Source: Pelagimonas varians
GTDB taxonomy: Bacteria; Pseudomonadota; Alphaproteobacteria; Rhodobacterales; Rhodobacteraceae
Direction: 5' to 3'
Assembly: GCF_003208435.1 (NCBI RefSeq)
Contig: NZ_QKMF01000007.1
Coordinates: 1-64,000, forward strand
DNA: 64,000 nucleotides
Shown here: positions 1 through 8,128 of the stretch, one piece after another
Layout: the number at the start of each line of letters is the position of its first letter
Numbering within the stretch: the stretch's first letter is position 1
The notes under the pieces: model-generated
Told to the model about the DNA's origin: nothing
Databases searched by the model: none
Seen by the model: the letters and a program-made list of their open reading frames with translations, nothing else
Program-made: the position numbers and the translations under genes

Positions 1-109
1 AAGCCATCTCCGGATCAAACCAGATCGACAACGATCCGCGCTGCTTCAAGCTGTCATTGTAAGACGACCAGTTTGTGGTCTTGTACTTCGTCGGGCTCCA
101 GCTGCTCAT
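1..109 (-). CDS. IS5-family transposase, N-terminal fragment
   Basis: The first 36 codons of a transposase read leftwards from the ATG at 107-109 and run off the window. The protein begins MSSWSPTKYKTTNWSSYN and continues with LKQRGSLSIWFDPEM, the conserved opening of IS5-family DDE transposases (a TTNWxxYN block followed by RGSLxIW). The catalytic DDE part is not in view, so activity cannot be judged. It lies antisense to the recombinase gene it interrupts. Confidence 0.8.
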   Translation of the reverse strand, partial: MSSWSPTKYKTTNWSSYNDSLKQRGSLSIWFDPEMA

Positions 110-175
110 GACCGCCTGCTATCATACTGGATTCGCGACATGAATCCCCGCAGCCGATTTGTGCAACAAAGCCCC
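1..175 (-). mobile_element. IS5-family insertion sequence, right end (cut by window start)
   Basis: The sequence up to about 175 is the transposase end and terminal inverted repeat of an insertion sequence. On the minus strand the terminus begins GGGGCTTTGTTGCACAAATC, a terminus I associate with IS5-family elements, and a transposase reading frame starts about 65 bp inside it. The sequence to the right of 175 is recombinase coding sequence starting mid-gene, so the element sits inside that gene. The other end and the target duplication lie outside the window. Confidence 0.8.
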
Positions 176-819
176 TGCGAGGTACTCTTGAATGTGAAAG
201 TTGTGGCTACGGTATAACTTCTTGCTGGTCGACAAGCGGTACAAAACGTAAATATCCATACTACTTTTGTCATCACAAAGGTTGCCCAGAACATCGAAAA
301 TCTACAAGGCGCGAGGAAGTTGAGAAGCAGTTCGAGAACCAACTCAAGTCTTTAGTACCTAGCCGTAACACACACGCGCTGGCTGCCCGTATGTTCAAAG
401 ATGCTTGGGAACAAAGGGCAGCGACAGTCGGATCAGAGGCCAGGCGTCTCCGAAAGCGCGCAGATCAAAAAGGGCAAGAGATTGAAGCTATGCTCGACCG
501 GATAGTTCGAACTAGCAATGATGTAACCGTTGCAGCCTATGAAAACCGTATATCCGAACTGCAGTCCGAAATGGCTCTTTTTGAAGAGGAAGCCCAAAAG
601 CTGTCCAAACCTCATAGAGAATTCGACGAGATGTTCGAACTGGCAATGCGTTTTCTCTCAAACCCTTATGAAATCTGGAAAAAGGGGAACTTGACTGCGA
701 AGAAAACTGTGCTGAGGTTGGTTTGCCCGACCAGGTTGCGGTTTGACCGAAAGCGAGGACCTCGACCGCAGAAACGACTTTGCCTTGCAAGGCGCTACAG
801 TTTCTTTCCGTCTATCTAA
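176..819 (+). pseudogene. Large serine recombinase, C-terminal remnant (copy A), interrupted by the IS element
   Basis: The frame is open from the IS border to a TAA at 817-819 and matches, residue for residue in many places, the C-terminal half of the recombinase at 4079-5608. It starts inside the motif LRGTLECESCG and carries the zinc-ribbon pairs CESC and CHHKGC, then a long charged coiled-coil segment, then the ending TVLRLV. The catalytic serine domain and the start are missing because the IS element sits within the gene; the 5' half may survive left of the window. The family integrates elements by site-specific recombination. The stop lies 6 bp before a tRNA-end repeat, as expected for an integrase next to its attachment site. 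It is non-functional as it stands. Confidence 0.8.
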
Positions 820-825
820 ATGGAG

Positions 826-856
826 TGGTGCACCTGAGAAGAGAAAGTTCGAACCT
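826..856. other. att-like repeat: copy of the tRNA-Arg 3' end
   Basis: Positions 826-839 read TGGTGCACCTGAGA, identical to 5611-5624, which is the CCA end, acceptor strand and first T-stem bases of the tRNA-Arg gene. A second shared block, TTCGAACCT, follows at 848-856, against 5628-5636 in the tRNA. The offset differs by 5 bases, so the repeat is imperfect beyond the first 14 bp. A tRNA 3'-end fragment just after a recombinase gene is the usual trace of integration. The 186 bp from 840 to the reverse transcriptase gene hold no gene that I can see. Confidence 0.7.
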
Positions 857-1025
857 TCTTTTTGAAGAGTTTGATCAGTGGCTCGCTCAATCAACTTGGT
901 AACTACCTTGCGTGACGACAGCGAAAAAGCGCTACAGGAATTTCAAAATCCGAGAGTTCGAGCCTAGATTTTCGCCAATTCCATGAAAATTCATTCGATG
1001 AAACGCAAACATATGTAGCCCAAAT

Positions 1026-2045
1026 TTATGTCTCAGGCACCGGCTTCTTGGTCGACAAAAGAAGCTTGTCCGCCCCTGCTAAGAGCGCTTGCATTTGCAC
1101 CGCATCGGGGAACTGCATCGAGTACCCCCGTAGTCCAAGCAAGTATGCAATATCAGATTTTTCGAGCACCGGTTTCTTACCCAAATTATGTAGTCGAGCA
1201 CGGTTCAGTTTGCGCCATTCGATAGGTGGCTGAACAAAGGTCCCACAAATCAACCCCGTAACTTCCCTACGACTGCCAGTGCCCGCATATCTTGTTTTAG
1301 ACGCCTTCAACTCAAACCCAGCGGATTTAACCACATCTTCCACCCGCACTTGGAACTGCTCTGAAATGTAATCGTCAGCGCTAAAGGTTATATCGTCAGC
1401 ATACCTTGAGTATTTCGACCCAACGCTTGAGGCCAATGCCTCAAGTTCTCGATCTACTTTAGACAATACCATGTTTGCAATATTGGGACTTGTCGGTGCA
1501 CCTTGAGGAAGTTTGCCGTTCAAGGTGCATAGGCCAGCAAGGGTTTTAGCAGCCGGTTGTGAATATCCAAGCTCTTTGAAAACAAGAAGAACTTGTGAGA
1601 AAGTGACACTGTCAAAAAATGACTTGATGTCAACATTCAAAATGTGTGTCGATCCAAGATGATACCTAGCATTGTCCTGTATCGATCTGCCTCTACAGAA
1701 ACCAAATACATTTTCAGATGCTGGAACCCGACTTACGATGTTGTCCAAAATCCACCATTGGGCAACTTTTAGATACGTTCTTGGTGCAGAAATCTGACGT
1801 TCGCTTCCATCTTTTTTCGTTAGGGGAAACGTTCGATAGTGCCTGTTTGGCTTTTTTAACATCGAAACAATCAGTTTTGGTCCAATACCCAAAACAGTTG
1901 CTATGTCAAACTCGGTCAACAGCGGTGCAACGCCCCTCTCTCGAAATTTCTCAAATTGGAGTTCATCTGCCATCGGATCATCAGACCTAAGAATCGCTTC
2001 TATATGTTGAAAGTCTGGCGGGAAAAAATAGGAGCGGGTTGGCAT
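1026..2045 (-). CDS. Retron-type reverse transcriptase
   Basis: This gene encodes a 339-residue reverse transcriptase. From the chosen start it shows NARYH (125-129), which fits the retron-specific NAxxH motif; the first catalytic aspartate in DIKSFFD (139-145); LPQGAPTSP (179-187); the active site YADD (215-218); and VTG (262-264), the retron region-Y triplet. It has no maturase or nuclease domain, which argues against a group II intron. In known retrons the enzyme copies part of its own leader RNA into branched msDNA and, with an effector, forms an anti-phage complex. An in-frame ATG at 2081 lies hard against the long upstream hairpin with no ribosome-binding site, so the ATG at 2043-2045 is preferred. 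It is the last gene of the NDT-wHTH-RT operon. Confidence 0.9.
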   Translation of the reverse strand: MPTRSYFFPPDFQHIEAILRSDDPMADELQFEKFRERGVAPLLTEFDIATVLGIGPKLIVSMLKKPNRHYRTFPLTKKDGSERQISAPRTYLKVAQWWILDNIVSRVPASENVFGFCRGRSIQDNARYHLGSTHILNVDIKSFFDSVTFSQVLLVFKELGYSQPAAKTLAGLCTLNGKLPQGAPTSPNIANMVLSKVDRELEALASSVGSKYSRYADDITFSADDYISEQFQVRVEDVVKSAGFELKASKTRYAGTGSRREVTGLICGTFVQPPIEWRKLNRARLHNLGKKPVLEKSDIAYLLGLRGYSMQFPDAVQMQALLAGADKLLLSTKKPVPET

Positions 2046-2222
2046 CTCAGAAATTCCAGTCCAGAAGACTGCCTTGAGCATGTGGATTGAAAGGAAGCTC
2101 CGGATCTCCGGAAAGATCCGGAAATCCGGAGCTTCCTTTCAATCCACGAGCCCTTATATAGTTGACCTGTTTACCTGCTCGCCGCAACGGCGAACAATCT
2201 GATTTTGCAGCCAACCCGCCTT
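2046..2222 (-). ncRNA. Putative retron msr-msd non-coding RNA
   Basis: The 177 bp between the wHTH stop and the reverse transcriptase start is where retron RNA genes lie. In the direction of transcription it holds a short hairpin (TCGCCG-TTG-CGGCGA, 2193 to 2179) suited to an msr stem, about 30 unpaired bases, then the very long palindrome 2147-2082 suited to the msd stem. A possible a1/a2 pair is ATCTCAGA at 2044-2051 against TCTGAGAT at 2262-2269; this would start the RNA inside the wHTH gene and is tentative. The branching guanosine could not be fixed by eye. Location and fold support the call, but the exact ends are unknown. Confidence 0.65.
2082..2147. repeat. Perfect 24-bp-arm palindrome, probable msd stem
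   Basis: The arm 2082-2105 (begins GTGGATTGAAAGG) is the exact reverse complement of 2124-2147, with an 18-base loop at 2106-2123. The hexamer TCCGGA occurs four times across the centre (2099, 2107, 2117, 2125), so the loop could extend or rearrange the stem. A perfect palindrome this long directly before a retron reverse transcriptase fits the single-stranded DNA template region. Confidence 0.85.
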
Positions 2223-2534
2223 TCATTTGTACTTCCCCCGCTGCCCTTTCATCAAGAACAATCTGAGATTATCCAGTTCTTTATGTAGACCATCACGTCG
2301 AACCACCTCACGACCTTTAGCTGTCAGGAAAAATGTACCCCTGCGAACTGGACTAATATGCCCGTGAACCCTTGCAAAATAGTGGGCTTCTCTAAACGCA
2401 CCCGTTTCAATAAGCTCCTCTGCTGTACCCTGCGGAAGAATGTCAGGTGCAAATCGCTCCACGTCTTGGACGCGGCCCGGCTGAATTACAGAAAGTACCG
2501 TAAGATATGAGAACAGTGGGTCCAAGACGCTCAT
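2223..2534 (-). CDS. Small winged-helix-like protein, retron accessory
   Basis: This gene encodes a 103-residue protein with helical segments in the first half and a likely wing in HISPVRRGTFFLTAKGREV (about 59-77), the pattern of a winged-helix DNA-binding fold. Its ATG overlaps the stop of the upstream NDT-like gene by 4 bp (ATGA), so the two are probably translationally coupled. In type II retrons such as Eco1 an NDT-like toxin is linked to a winged-helix region in a protein of about 300 residues; here 195 plus 103 residues give the same total in two chains. The fold and role are inferred from sequence pattern and context. Confidence 0.65.
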   Translation of the reverse strand: MSVLDPLFSYLTVLSVIQPGRVQDVERFAPDILPQGTAEELIETGAFREAHYFARVHGHISPVRRGTFFLTAKGREVVRRDGLHKELDNLRLFLMKGQRGKYK

Positions 2535-3118
2535 GTTTTCAGCCTCAACTTAAGAATGAGTTTGGATTTAACTCTATCCGAAAATTTCTTCACGATACTG
2601 AAGCAGTCTGCAACTTCTTTGTAGTCTACATATACAACTTCAGACCCCAGAGATTCCGCACATTTGACAGGCCCAGTATTTAGGTACCCATCGCTTTTCT
2701 CATGAGTGACGTCAGAAAGAATTATCATCTTCTTGCAAATGTCTTCCTTCATACTGAAAGCACCGATCTCAGCGAAAGAACCCGGGCTGTCAGGTATCAT
2801 TATAACTAGAGATGCAACTTCTTGGGCGTGATCTAGCTCGGCAGCCGCCGCGTTGTGGTGGGGGCCAAGCTCCTCTTTGTAAGAGTCAATCAACTCATGG
2901 TATTCACCGAGGCTAACCGTGTAGCCTTCTTTTGAGAGCGAGTGAAACAACTCAAACCTCAATACAGACGCCACCGATTGGCTCGATTTTGACTTATCCT
3001 CAGGCTCAATATAAGGACCAGCAAGAAACACGACAAAGTCGATTTCAGCCACTTGCGCTGCCCGCTTATATACTTCTGTTTTAAGTCTGCGTTGTAGACC
3101 AGCGGTAGGTTTAGCCAA
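2531..3118 (-). CDS. Nucleoside 2-deoxyribosyltransferase-like protein, probable retron effector
   Basis: This is a 195-residue protein with the two hallmarks of the nucleoside deoxyribosyltransferase superfamily: FLAGPY (31-36) at the end of the first strand and DSPGSFAEIGAF (110-121), where Glu117 is the likely catalytic residue. Between them AAELDHAQEVASLVIMI is the usual core segment. In type II retrons this domain is the toxin, held inactive by the reverse transcriptase-msDNA complex; for retron Eco1 NAD hydrolysis has been reported. It is first in the operon and followed with a 4-bp overlap by the winged-helix gene. No signal peptide is seen, so it should be cytoplasmic. The activity on NAD or nucleosides is inference. 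Confidence 0.75.
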   Translation of the reverse strand: MAKPTAGLQRRLKTEVYKRAAQVAEIDFVVFLAGPYIEPEDKSKSSQSVASVLRFELFHSLSKEGYTVSLGEYHELIDSYKEELGPHHNAAAAELDHAQEVASLVIMIPDSPGSFAEIGAFSMKEDICKKMIILSDVTHEKSDGYLNTGPVKCAESLGSEVVYVDYKEVADCFSIVKKFSDRVKSKLILKLRLKT

Positions 3119-3761
3119 TTCAATCGCTCTCGATGGTAGTTGGGATCGTTAAACCACGAGTTGTGGGTCGACAGCCAGTGTTTTCTTCCAAGGAACTAAT
3201 GTTGAGCAGGCCAATCCTGTGCAACTATGGATAATGATGGATCAAGGACACCTCAAACCAAAAGGCATACCCAACCGTCAAATAGGTATGCTAATCGAAC
3301 TCGTTGCCTATTCACCAATGGCGAGCTGATTTAGAAACACTCCAGTATAGGCCACAATGGCGCTGACATCCGATTGCCCAGAAGTACTTAGCAAGTTAAG
3401 CGTGCGTGTGTTTCAAACTTTTGCCGCTCCCCTGAGGTCGCTCCATGCAGGTGCAAGTTTACTATTCTTACAACACTGAACCTCAGGAAACTGATTCGCA
3501 GAATTTGCCCTGATTTCATTTCAGCGTCCTGCCACATATATTTGCCTAGCAAAAATTTCTCTTGTGATAGATTCGAAACCACCGTTTGCATCACCCTTGT
3601 ACGGTTAGATTTTTGCAGAATATTTGGGCAAAAATGGGCGCCACATATCGAGGCATTATTTATTAATTTCAGCAACTTGACCAAGTTAGAACCCTACTGT
3701 TACGGTTGATCACGAGATCACTTTTCAGGTCATCATCGCTAAATGAAAGGAAGGTTCGAAC
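3119..3761. other. Divergent intergenic region, no convincing gene
   Basis: This 643-bp AT-rich stretch separates the retron operon (leftward) from the small gene and recombinase (rightward) and must hold both promoters. An open frame on the minus strand at 3388-3684 has low-complexity, non-conserved-looking composition and no good ribosome-binding site, and I do not call it. I see no tRNA, repeat array or strong palindrome here. Confidence 0.5.
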
Positions 3762-4004
3762 ATGGAGTTCTCAGAAACAGTACAAGCAAAAAGCGGGCAA
3801 AGTCAGGGCTGCCGCACACAGGTTCCAGCAGTCGAGACCATTGAAATTGAAGTCGGCGTCTACAATGATATTTTTGAGGGAAACGAACTCAACGAAGTCC
3901 AAAAGCGCGAATTCCTCCGATCATTGCATGCGGTGATTTGGGCGCTAATCAACTTGAATTACGACGTTCATCCAGTCGACCCCATCAAACCGACTTTCCA
4001 CTGA
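3762..4004 (+). CDS. Small acidic protein upstream of the recombinase
   Basis: This encodes an 80-residue protein of unknown function. A strong ribosome-binding site (AAAGGAAGG) lies about 8 bases before the ATG, which supports it as a real gene. The sequence is acidic in the middle (IEIEVGVYNDIFEGNELNEVQ) with a likely helix RSLHAVIWALINLNYDVHP near the end. It ends about 75 bp before the recombinase and is probably expressed with it. Small proteins beside serine integrases sometimes control recombination direction; that role is only a guess here. Confidence 0.55.
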   Translation: MEFSETVQAKSGQSQGCRTQVPAVETIEIEVGVYNDIFEGNELNEVQKREFLRSLHAVIWALINLNYDVHPVDPIKPTFH

Positions 4005-4078
4005 TCATGAAAGCATTGCGGTCAGCCTGACTTGGCCAAAACGGGAATTGCCCACTCTAAATCCGAATGGGAGAAAAA

Positions 4079-5608
4079 ATGACTCCGGAAAACAAAACAC
4101 CACCAGTCCAGAACGCCGTAATTTATTGTCGAGTTTCGTCTCTCAAGCAGGTAAATGATGGAGACGGCTTGGCCAGCCAAGAGACACGGTGCCGAGAATA
4201 CGCAGCTTCACGAAATTATGACGTGCTCGAAGTATTTTCGGACGTAATCTCTGGTAGCACTTTGGAACGTCCCGGGATGAAGGCAATGCTGCTGTTCCTC
4301 CAGAGCAATGATGCACACGAGCATGCAGTTGTGATCGATGATCATTTCACGTCTGGCCCGCGATTTGGCAAACCACCTACAACTACGCACGAGAATACAC
4401 GTTGCGGGAGGCAAATTGGTGAGTCCTTCAATGGAATTTGGCGAAGACTCGGATTCTGTGCTGGTAGAAAACCTTCTTGCATCTGTTTCAGACCACCAGC
4501 GAAGAAAGAACCGTGAACAATGTCATAATCGAACGCGTGCGAGGTTGATGAACGGTTATTGGGTTTTTTCTGCCCCTGTTGGCTACCGGTATGAGAAGCA
4601 AAAGCAGGGTGGAAGAATACTAGTTCGCGATGAACCAATGGCCCAAGTTGTTCAAGAAGCCCTGGAGGGGTTTGCAGATGGTCGCTTTCAGACTCAAGCA
4701 GAAGTAAGACGCTTTTTGATGTCACGTCCCGACTACGTTCTGGCGATGCCAAGCAAAACCGTGCGTAATCAAGCTGTGAACGACATCCTGACAAGACTGG
4801 TTTACTCTGGATACCTAGAGCACAAAAAATGGGACGTGCCGCTGACAAAAGGCAATCATTCAGCGCTAATCAGCTATGAAACACACTTAAAAATACAAAG
4901 GCGTTTGCAAGAAACCGGCCATGCACCAGACCGAAAGGACATAGACCGAGACTTCCCTTTACGCGGTTTCCTTGTGTGTGATCGGTGCGGAATCGCGCTA
5001 ACAGCTTGTTGGTCCACGAGCCATACCGGCGTGAAGTATCCATACTATCACTGTCGGAAGAAGGGTTGTCAGTTTTACGGAAAATCCACTAGGCGAGATC
5101 GGGTACATGAGCAGTTCGAAGCCCTTCTAAGATCCATGGAACCAGCAGAGGGTACACTCAAATTAGCAGATAGGATGTTCAGCGATGCTTGGAATAAGCG
5201 AAGAGCAGAAGGCGAAAAGGCTTCAAAGCAAATGTTGCGTCGTGCTGAAAGCACCGACAGAGAGATTGAGAAGTACCTAGTGCGTATTGTCAGATCAGAC
5301 AATGACTCTGTCATAGACAAATACGAGCAGAAGATCAGCAGTTTACAGAGTGAGAGCACCTTGTTCCGAGAGCAAGCATCGAAAACCTCGTACCCACACA
5401 AAAACTTCGACGAAGTGTTCGAACTCTGCATGCAGTTTTTGGCAAGCCCTTATAACATCTGGACAAAAGCAGACCTACCCCTTCAAAGAACCGTACTTCG
5501 ACTAGTATTTGCAAAGCCGCTGGCGTTTTGCAAAAATCAGGGTATTCGAACCCCCGAAACCACCTTTCCATTCAAGGTGTTACGGTTTCTAGAAACATCG
5601 AAATGCAA
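4079..5608 (+). pseudogene. Large serine recombinase (copy B) with a frameshift
   Basis: The N-terminal catalytic part (NAVIYCRVSSLKQ with the nucleophile serine in RVSS, then SQETRCREYA) reads in one frame to VVIDD at about 4342. The continuation ISRLARDL then appears one frame over, where an extra C near 4343 would account for the shift. After this the frame is open through the recombinase domain, zinc ribbon (CDRCG and CRKKGC) and coiled coil to TVLRLVFAKPL. The start at 4079 is chosen because GGGAG lies 5 bases before it. The frame has no stop before the tRNA and reads on across it antisense. Unless the shift is a sequencing error the enzyme is dead. It would have inserted the island at tRNA-Arg. 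Confidence 0.8.
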
Positions 5609-5610
5609 AA

Positions 5611-5687
<77 letters not shown>

Positions 5688-5821
5688 ATTCTTCCGGGGT
5701 TATAGGCTGGCTGTTCAGCCAGTGCAACGCGGGTAACAGCCCAAACGCAAGTTTTTTTGTGCGATCCAAAAGGGATGGTGGGCGGGGCGCATTTCCAGCG
5801 GAAACAGCGCCGAGCCAGCAT

Positions 5822-7042
5822 TCAACCCAACAAATCATGCGCGAGTTCAAGCGCTTCGACAAGTATATCCACCTCTTCGCGCGTGTTATACATCGCAAAG
5901 GATGCCCGACAGGTCGCGCTGACACCAAGGTGGTCCATCAACGGCCCCGCACAGTGATGGCCTGCGCGCACAGCCACGCCCTTTTTGTCCAAAATGGTCG
6001 AGATATCATGAGCATGCCCTGCCCCATCCAATGTGAACGAAAAGATCGCGCCCTTGCCCGGCGCTTTGCCTTGCACCTGCAACCAGTTGATTCCCTCGAG
6101 GCGTGAGCTCGTATAGTCACGCAAATCCGCCTCATGCGCTGCGATATTACTCATCCCAACATGCATCATATACTCCAGCGCCACGCCTAATCCGATCTGC
6201 TGAACAATGCCCGGTGTTCCCGCTTCGAATTTCATGGGCGGATCATTGTAGCAAACCGTCTCTTTGTGCACTTCTCGGATCATGTCGCCGCCGCCCATAA
6301 ACGGGCGCATCTCGTCCATACGGGCACGTTTCATGTAGATCGCACCGGATGCCGAGGGGCCATATAGCTTGTGGCCGGTGATCGCATAAAAATCGCAGCC
6401 GATGTCCTCAACATTGACCGGCATGTGTACTGACCCTTGGGACCCGTCCACCAACACCGGCACGCCTTTTTCACGCGCCGCAGAGCAGATCGTTTTCACA
6501 TCCACTTCTGTGCCCAAAACATTCGACATCTGCGTGATGGCAACAAGTTTGGTTTTCGGGCCAATCGCGTCAATCACCTTTTGCGGGTCCAAAACGCCTT
6601 GGTCATCAACATCCACCCACTTGATCACAACGCCCTGACGTTCGCGCAAAAAATGCCAGGGCACGATGTTCGCGTGATGCTCCATCACCGACAGAACAAT
6701 TTCGTCGCCAGCCTGCAGGTTCGGCATAGCCCAGCCATAAGCGACCAAATTGATCCCCATGGTAGTGCCAGTGGTATACACTATCTCATCCGGGTCCGAG
6801 ACGCCAAGGAAGCGGGCAATGATCCCGCGGACGCCTTCGTATTTTTCGGTCGCCAGATTGCTAAGGTAGTGCAACCCGCGATGCACGTTGGCGTATTCTT
6901 CGGCATAGCCGCGAGTAACCGCATCAATCACAACCTGCGGTTTTTGCGCGCTGGCCCCATTGTCCAGATATACCAATGGCTTGCCATTCACCTCGCGGGT
7001 AAGAATAGGAAAATCCGCGCGAATTTTGGTGACGTCATACAT
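5822..7042 (-). CDS. sufS: Cysteine desulfurase SufS (class II)
   Basis: SufS removes sulfur from L-cysteine with pyridoxal phosphate and passes the persulfide to the SufBCD scaffold. The 406-residue protein has the cofactor lysine K225 in ITGHKLYGP and the catalytic cysteine C364 in RAGHHCAGP, plus the group II ending CRASFAMYNT. Length is typical. Its start overlaps the preceding Yip1-like gene by 8 bp, and it is the last gene of the Suf operon in view; the tRNA-Arg and island follow at once. In several relatives a DUF59 gene and sufA follow sufS, but none is present here. No SufE or SufU partner is visible in the window. Confidence 0.95.
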   Translation of the reverse strand: MYDVTKIRADFPILTREVNGKPLVYLDNGASAQKPQVVIDAVTRGYAEEYANVHRGLHYLSNLATEKYEGVRGIIARFLGVSDPDEIVYTTGTTMGINLVAYGWAMPNLQAGDEIVLSVMEHHANIVPWHFLRERQGVVIKWVDVDDQGVLDPQKVIDAIGPKTKLVAITQMSNVLGTEVDVKTICSAAREKGVPVLVDGSQGSVHMPVNVEDIGCDFYAITGHKLYGPSASGAIYMKRARMDEMRPFMGGGDMIREVHKETVCYNDPPMKFEAGTPGIVQQIGLGVALEYMMHVGMSNIAAHEADLRDYTSSRLEGINWLQVQGKAPGKGAIFSFTLDGAGHAHDISTILDKKGVAVRAGHHCAGPLMDHLGVSATCRASFAMYNTREEVDILVEALELAHDLLG

Positions 7043-7616
7043 ATCCGTTTATCCCTGTAGCATTGACCCCGATCAGGGCCAACAAAAGCGACAGGACAAA
7101 GGACATTCCCATCACTCCGAAAATCACTGCCGCCGCAGATTTGAGCAAACTGCCAAACCCGTGCGCCTCGTCGATAAAATTCACCAAAATCCACAGTCCG
7201 ATGACCGTGGTCAAGGTGACTAGCGTGCCGCCCAGAAAACTCGAGACAGGCATCAAGACCAAAAGCAAAGCCTGCACCAGCACTTGAAGCGCTTGCATCC
7301 AAATCACCAGCACAGCCATATCGGCCATCCGCCCCTTGCCGCCAATGAGCCGGCCAGCCCATTGAAAGGTTACAATCGTAATCCCGACCGAAGCCACTTG
7401 CATAAGGGCAAAAATCGAAGGACGCCCCAAAAGCCCCGGCATTGCCCCGTCCAAAAGCAACATGGACAGCGAAAACAACACCGTGTTCAGCACCACAACC
7501 AGCGCAAAGCTGGTCAGCAATGCTTCGCGGCTGAGGTGAAGATCAATCAACCAACGCGCCACTTTCCGCGGCTCGGTCAGGCTTCGAAGGACCAACGTCA
7601 CTGCTATCTGATTCAT
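7035..7616 (-). CDS. Yip1-family membrane protein (second of a pair)
   Basis: This is a 193-residue integral membrane protein beginning MNQIAVTLVLRSLTEPRKVARWL, with about five hydrophobic segments from residue 35 onward. The N-terminal amphipathic stretch followed by clustered membrane helices is the pattern of bacterial Yip1-domain proteins, whose function is unknown. The start at 7616 is chosen because it overlaps the stop of the upstream paralogue by 4 bp (ATGA). It overlaps sufS by 8 bp at the other end, so it is embedded in the Suf operon and translated with it. A membrane link to Fe-S assembly is suggested only by position. Confidence 0.75.
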   Translation of the reverse strand: MNQIAVTLVLRSLTEPRKVARWLIDLHLSREALLTSFALVVVLNTVLFSLSMLLLDGAMPGLLGRPSIFALMQVASVGITIVTFQWAGRLIGGKGRMADMAVLVIWMQALQVLVQALLLVLMPVSSFLGGTLVTLTTVIGLWILVNFIDEAHGFGSLLKSAAAVIFGVMGMSFVLSLLLALIGVNATGINGYV

Positions 7617-8113
7617 ACGCCCTGCCCTGTTTGATCTGCACGATGAACCGTGCGAAGTCCCGCGATCCAGAACCACAAAAACACCAACCAACACAAAAGT
7701 TTGACCAGTTCGGCCTGTGTGCCCGGCCCAACAAAACCGGCCACCAAACCATAGAAAAGCAACAGCGGGCTCATCGCCAAAAAGGCCCAGAACAGCGCAA
7801 GCCGCGATCCGAATGCCGTGCCTTTTCCGCCAAGAGCACGCGCAATCCAATGGGTGACAAACCCGACAAAATACAGCGCCAATGGCAGCCCAAAGACCAC
7901 AATGACAAAGGCTTTGCCGATTGAGATCGACAAAGGCGTGCCTGCCAAATGCGCTTCTCTTGCAAGACCCGGCCATTGTGCGATGAACATGACAAATGCC
8001 GCGCCCATCACAAAGACCAAGGCACGGTCTTCTCGCGTGCCCATCTCCATCAACCGGGCAACCACTTTGCCCGGCCGACGGTATGTGGCCACTATATCGC
8101 TGCTCAGTGCCAT
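7613..8113 (-). CDS. Yip1-family membrane protein (first of a pair)
   Basis: This is a 166-residue membrane protein starting MALSSDIVATYRRPGKVVARLM, with four to five hydrophobic helices (for example ALVFVMGAAFVMFIAQW and LCWLVFLWFWIAGL). It shares the layout of its downstream neighbour: a soluble N-terminal amphipathic stretch followed by tightly packed helices. It lies 15 bp after sufD and overlaps the next gene by 4 bp, in the middle of the Suf operon. The family assignment is moderately sure and the function is unknown. Confidence 0.7.
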   Translation of the reverse strand: MALSSDIVATYRRPGKVVARLMEMGTREDRALVFVMGAAFVMFIAQWPGLAREAHLAGTPLSISIGKAFVIVVFGLPLALYFVGFVTHWIARALGGKGTAFGSRLALFWAFLAMSPLLLFYGLVAGFVGPGTQAELVKLLCWLVFLWFWIAGLRTVHRADQTGQGV

Positions 8114-8128
8114 AGGTTTCCCGCTACA

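Noticed and set aside
1026-2081. Reverse transcriptase as part of a group II intron or a diversity-generating retroelement
   Set aside because: There is no maturase or HNH domain, no intron 5' GUGYG-type boundary or domain V seen, and no template/variable repeat pair nearby; NAxxH and VTG point to a retron.
3388-3684. 98-residue minus-strand frame in the island
   Set aside because: No ribosome-binding site, no recognisable domain, and low-GC sequence gives long chance frames; not supported as a gene.
6437-7060. 207-residue plus-strand frame
   Set aside because: Antisense shadow of sufS, which has all its catalytic residues on the other strand.
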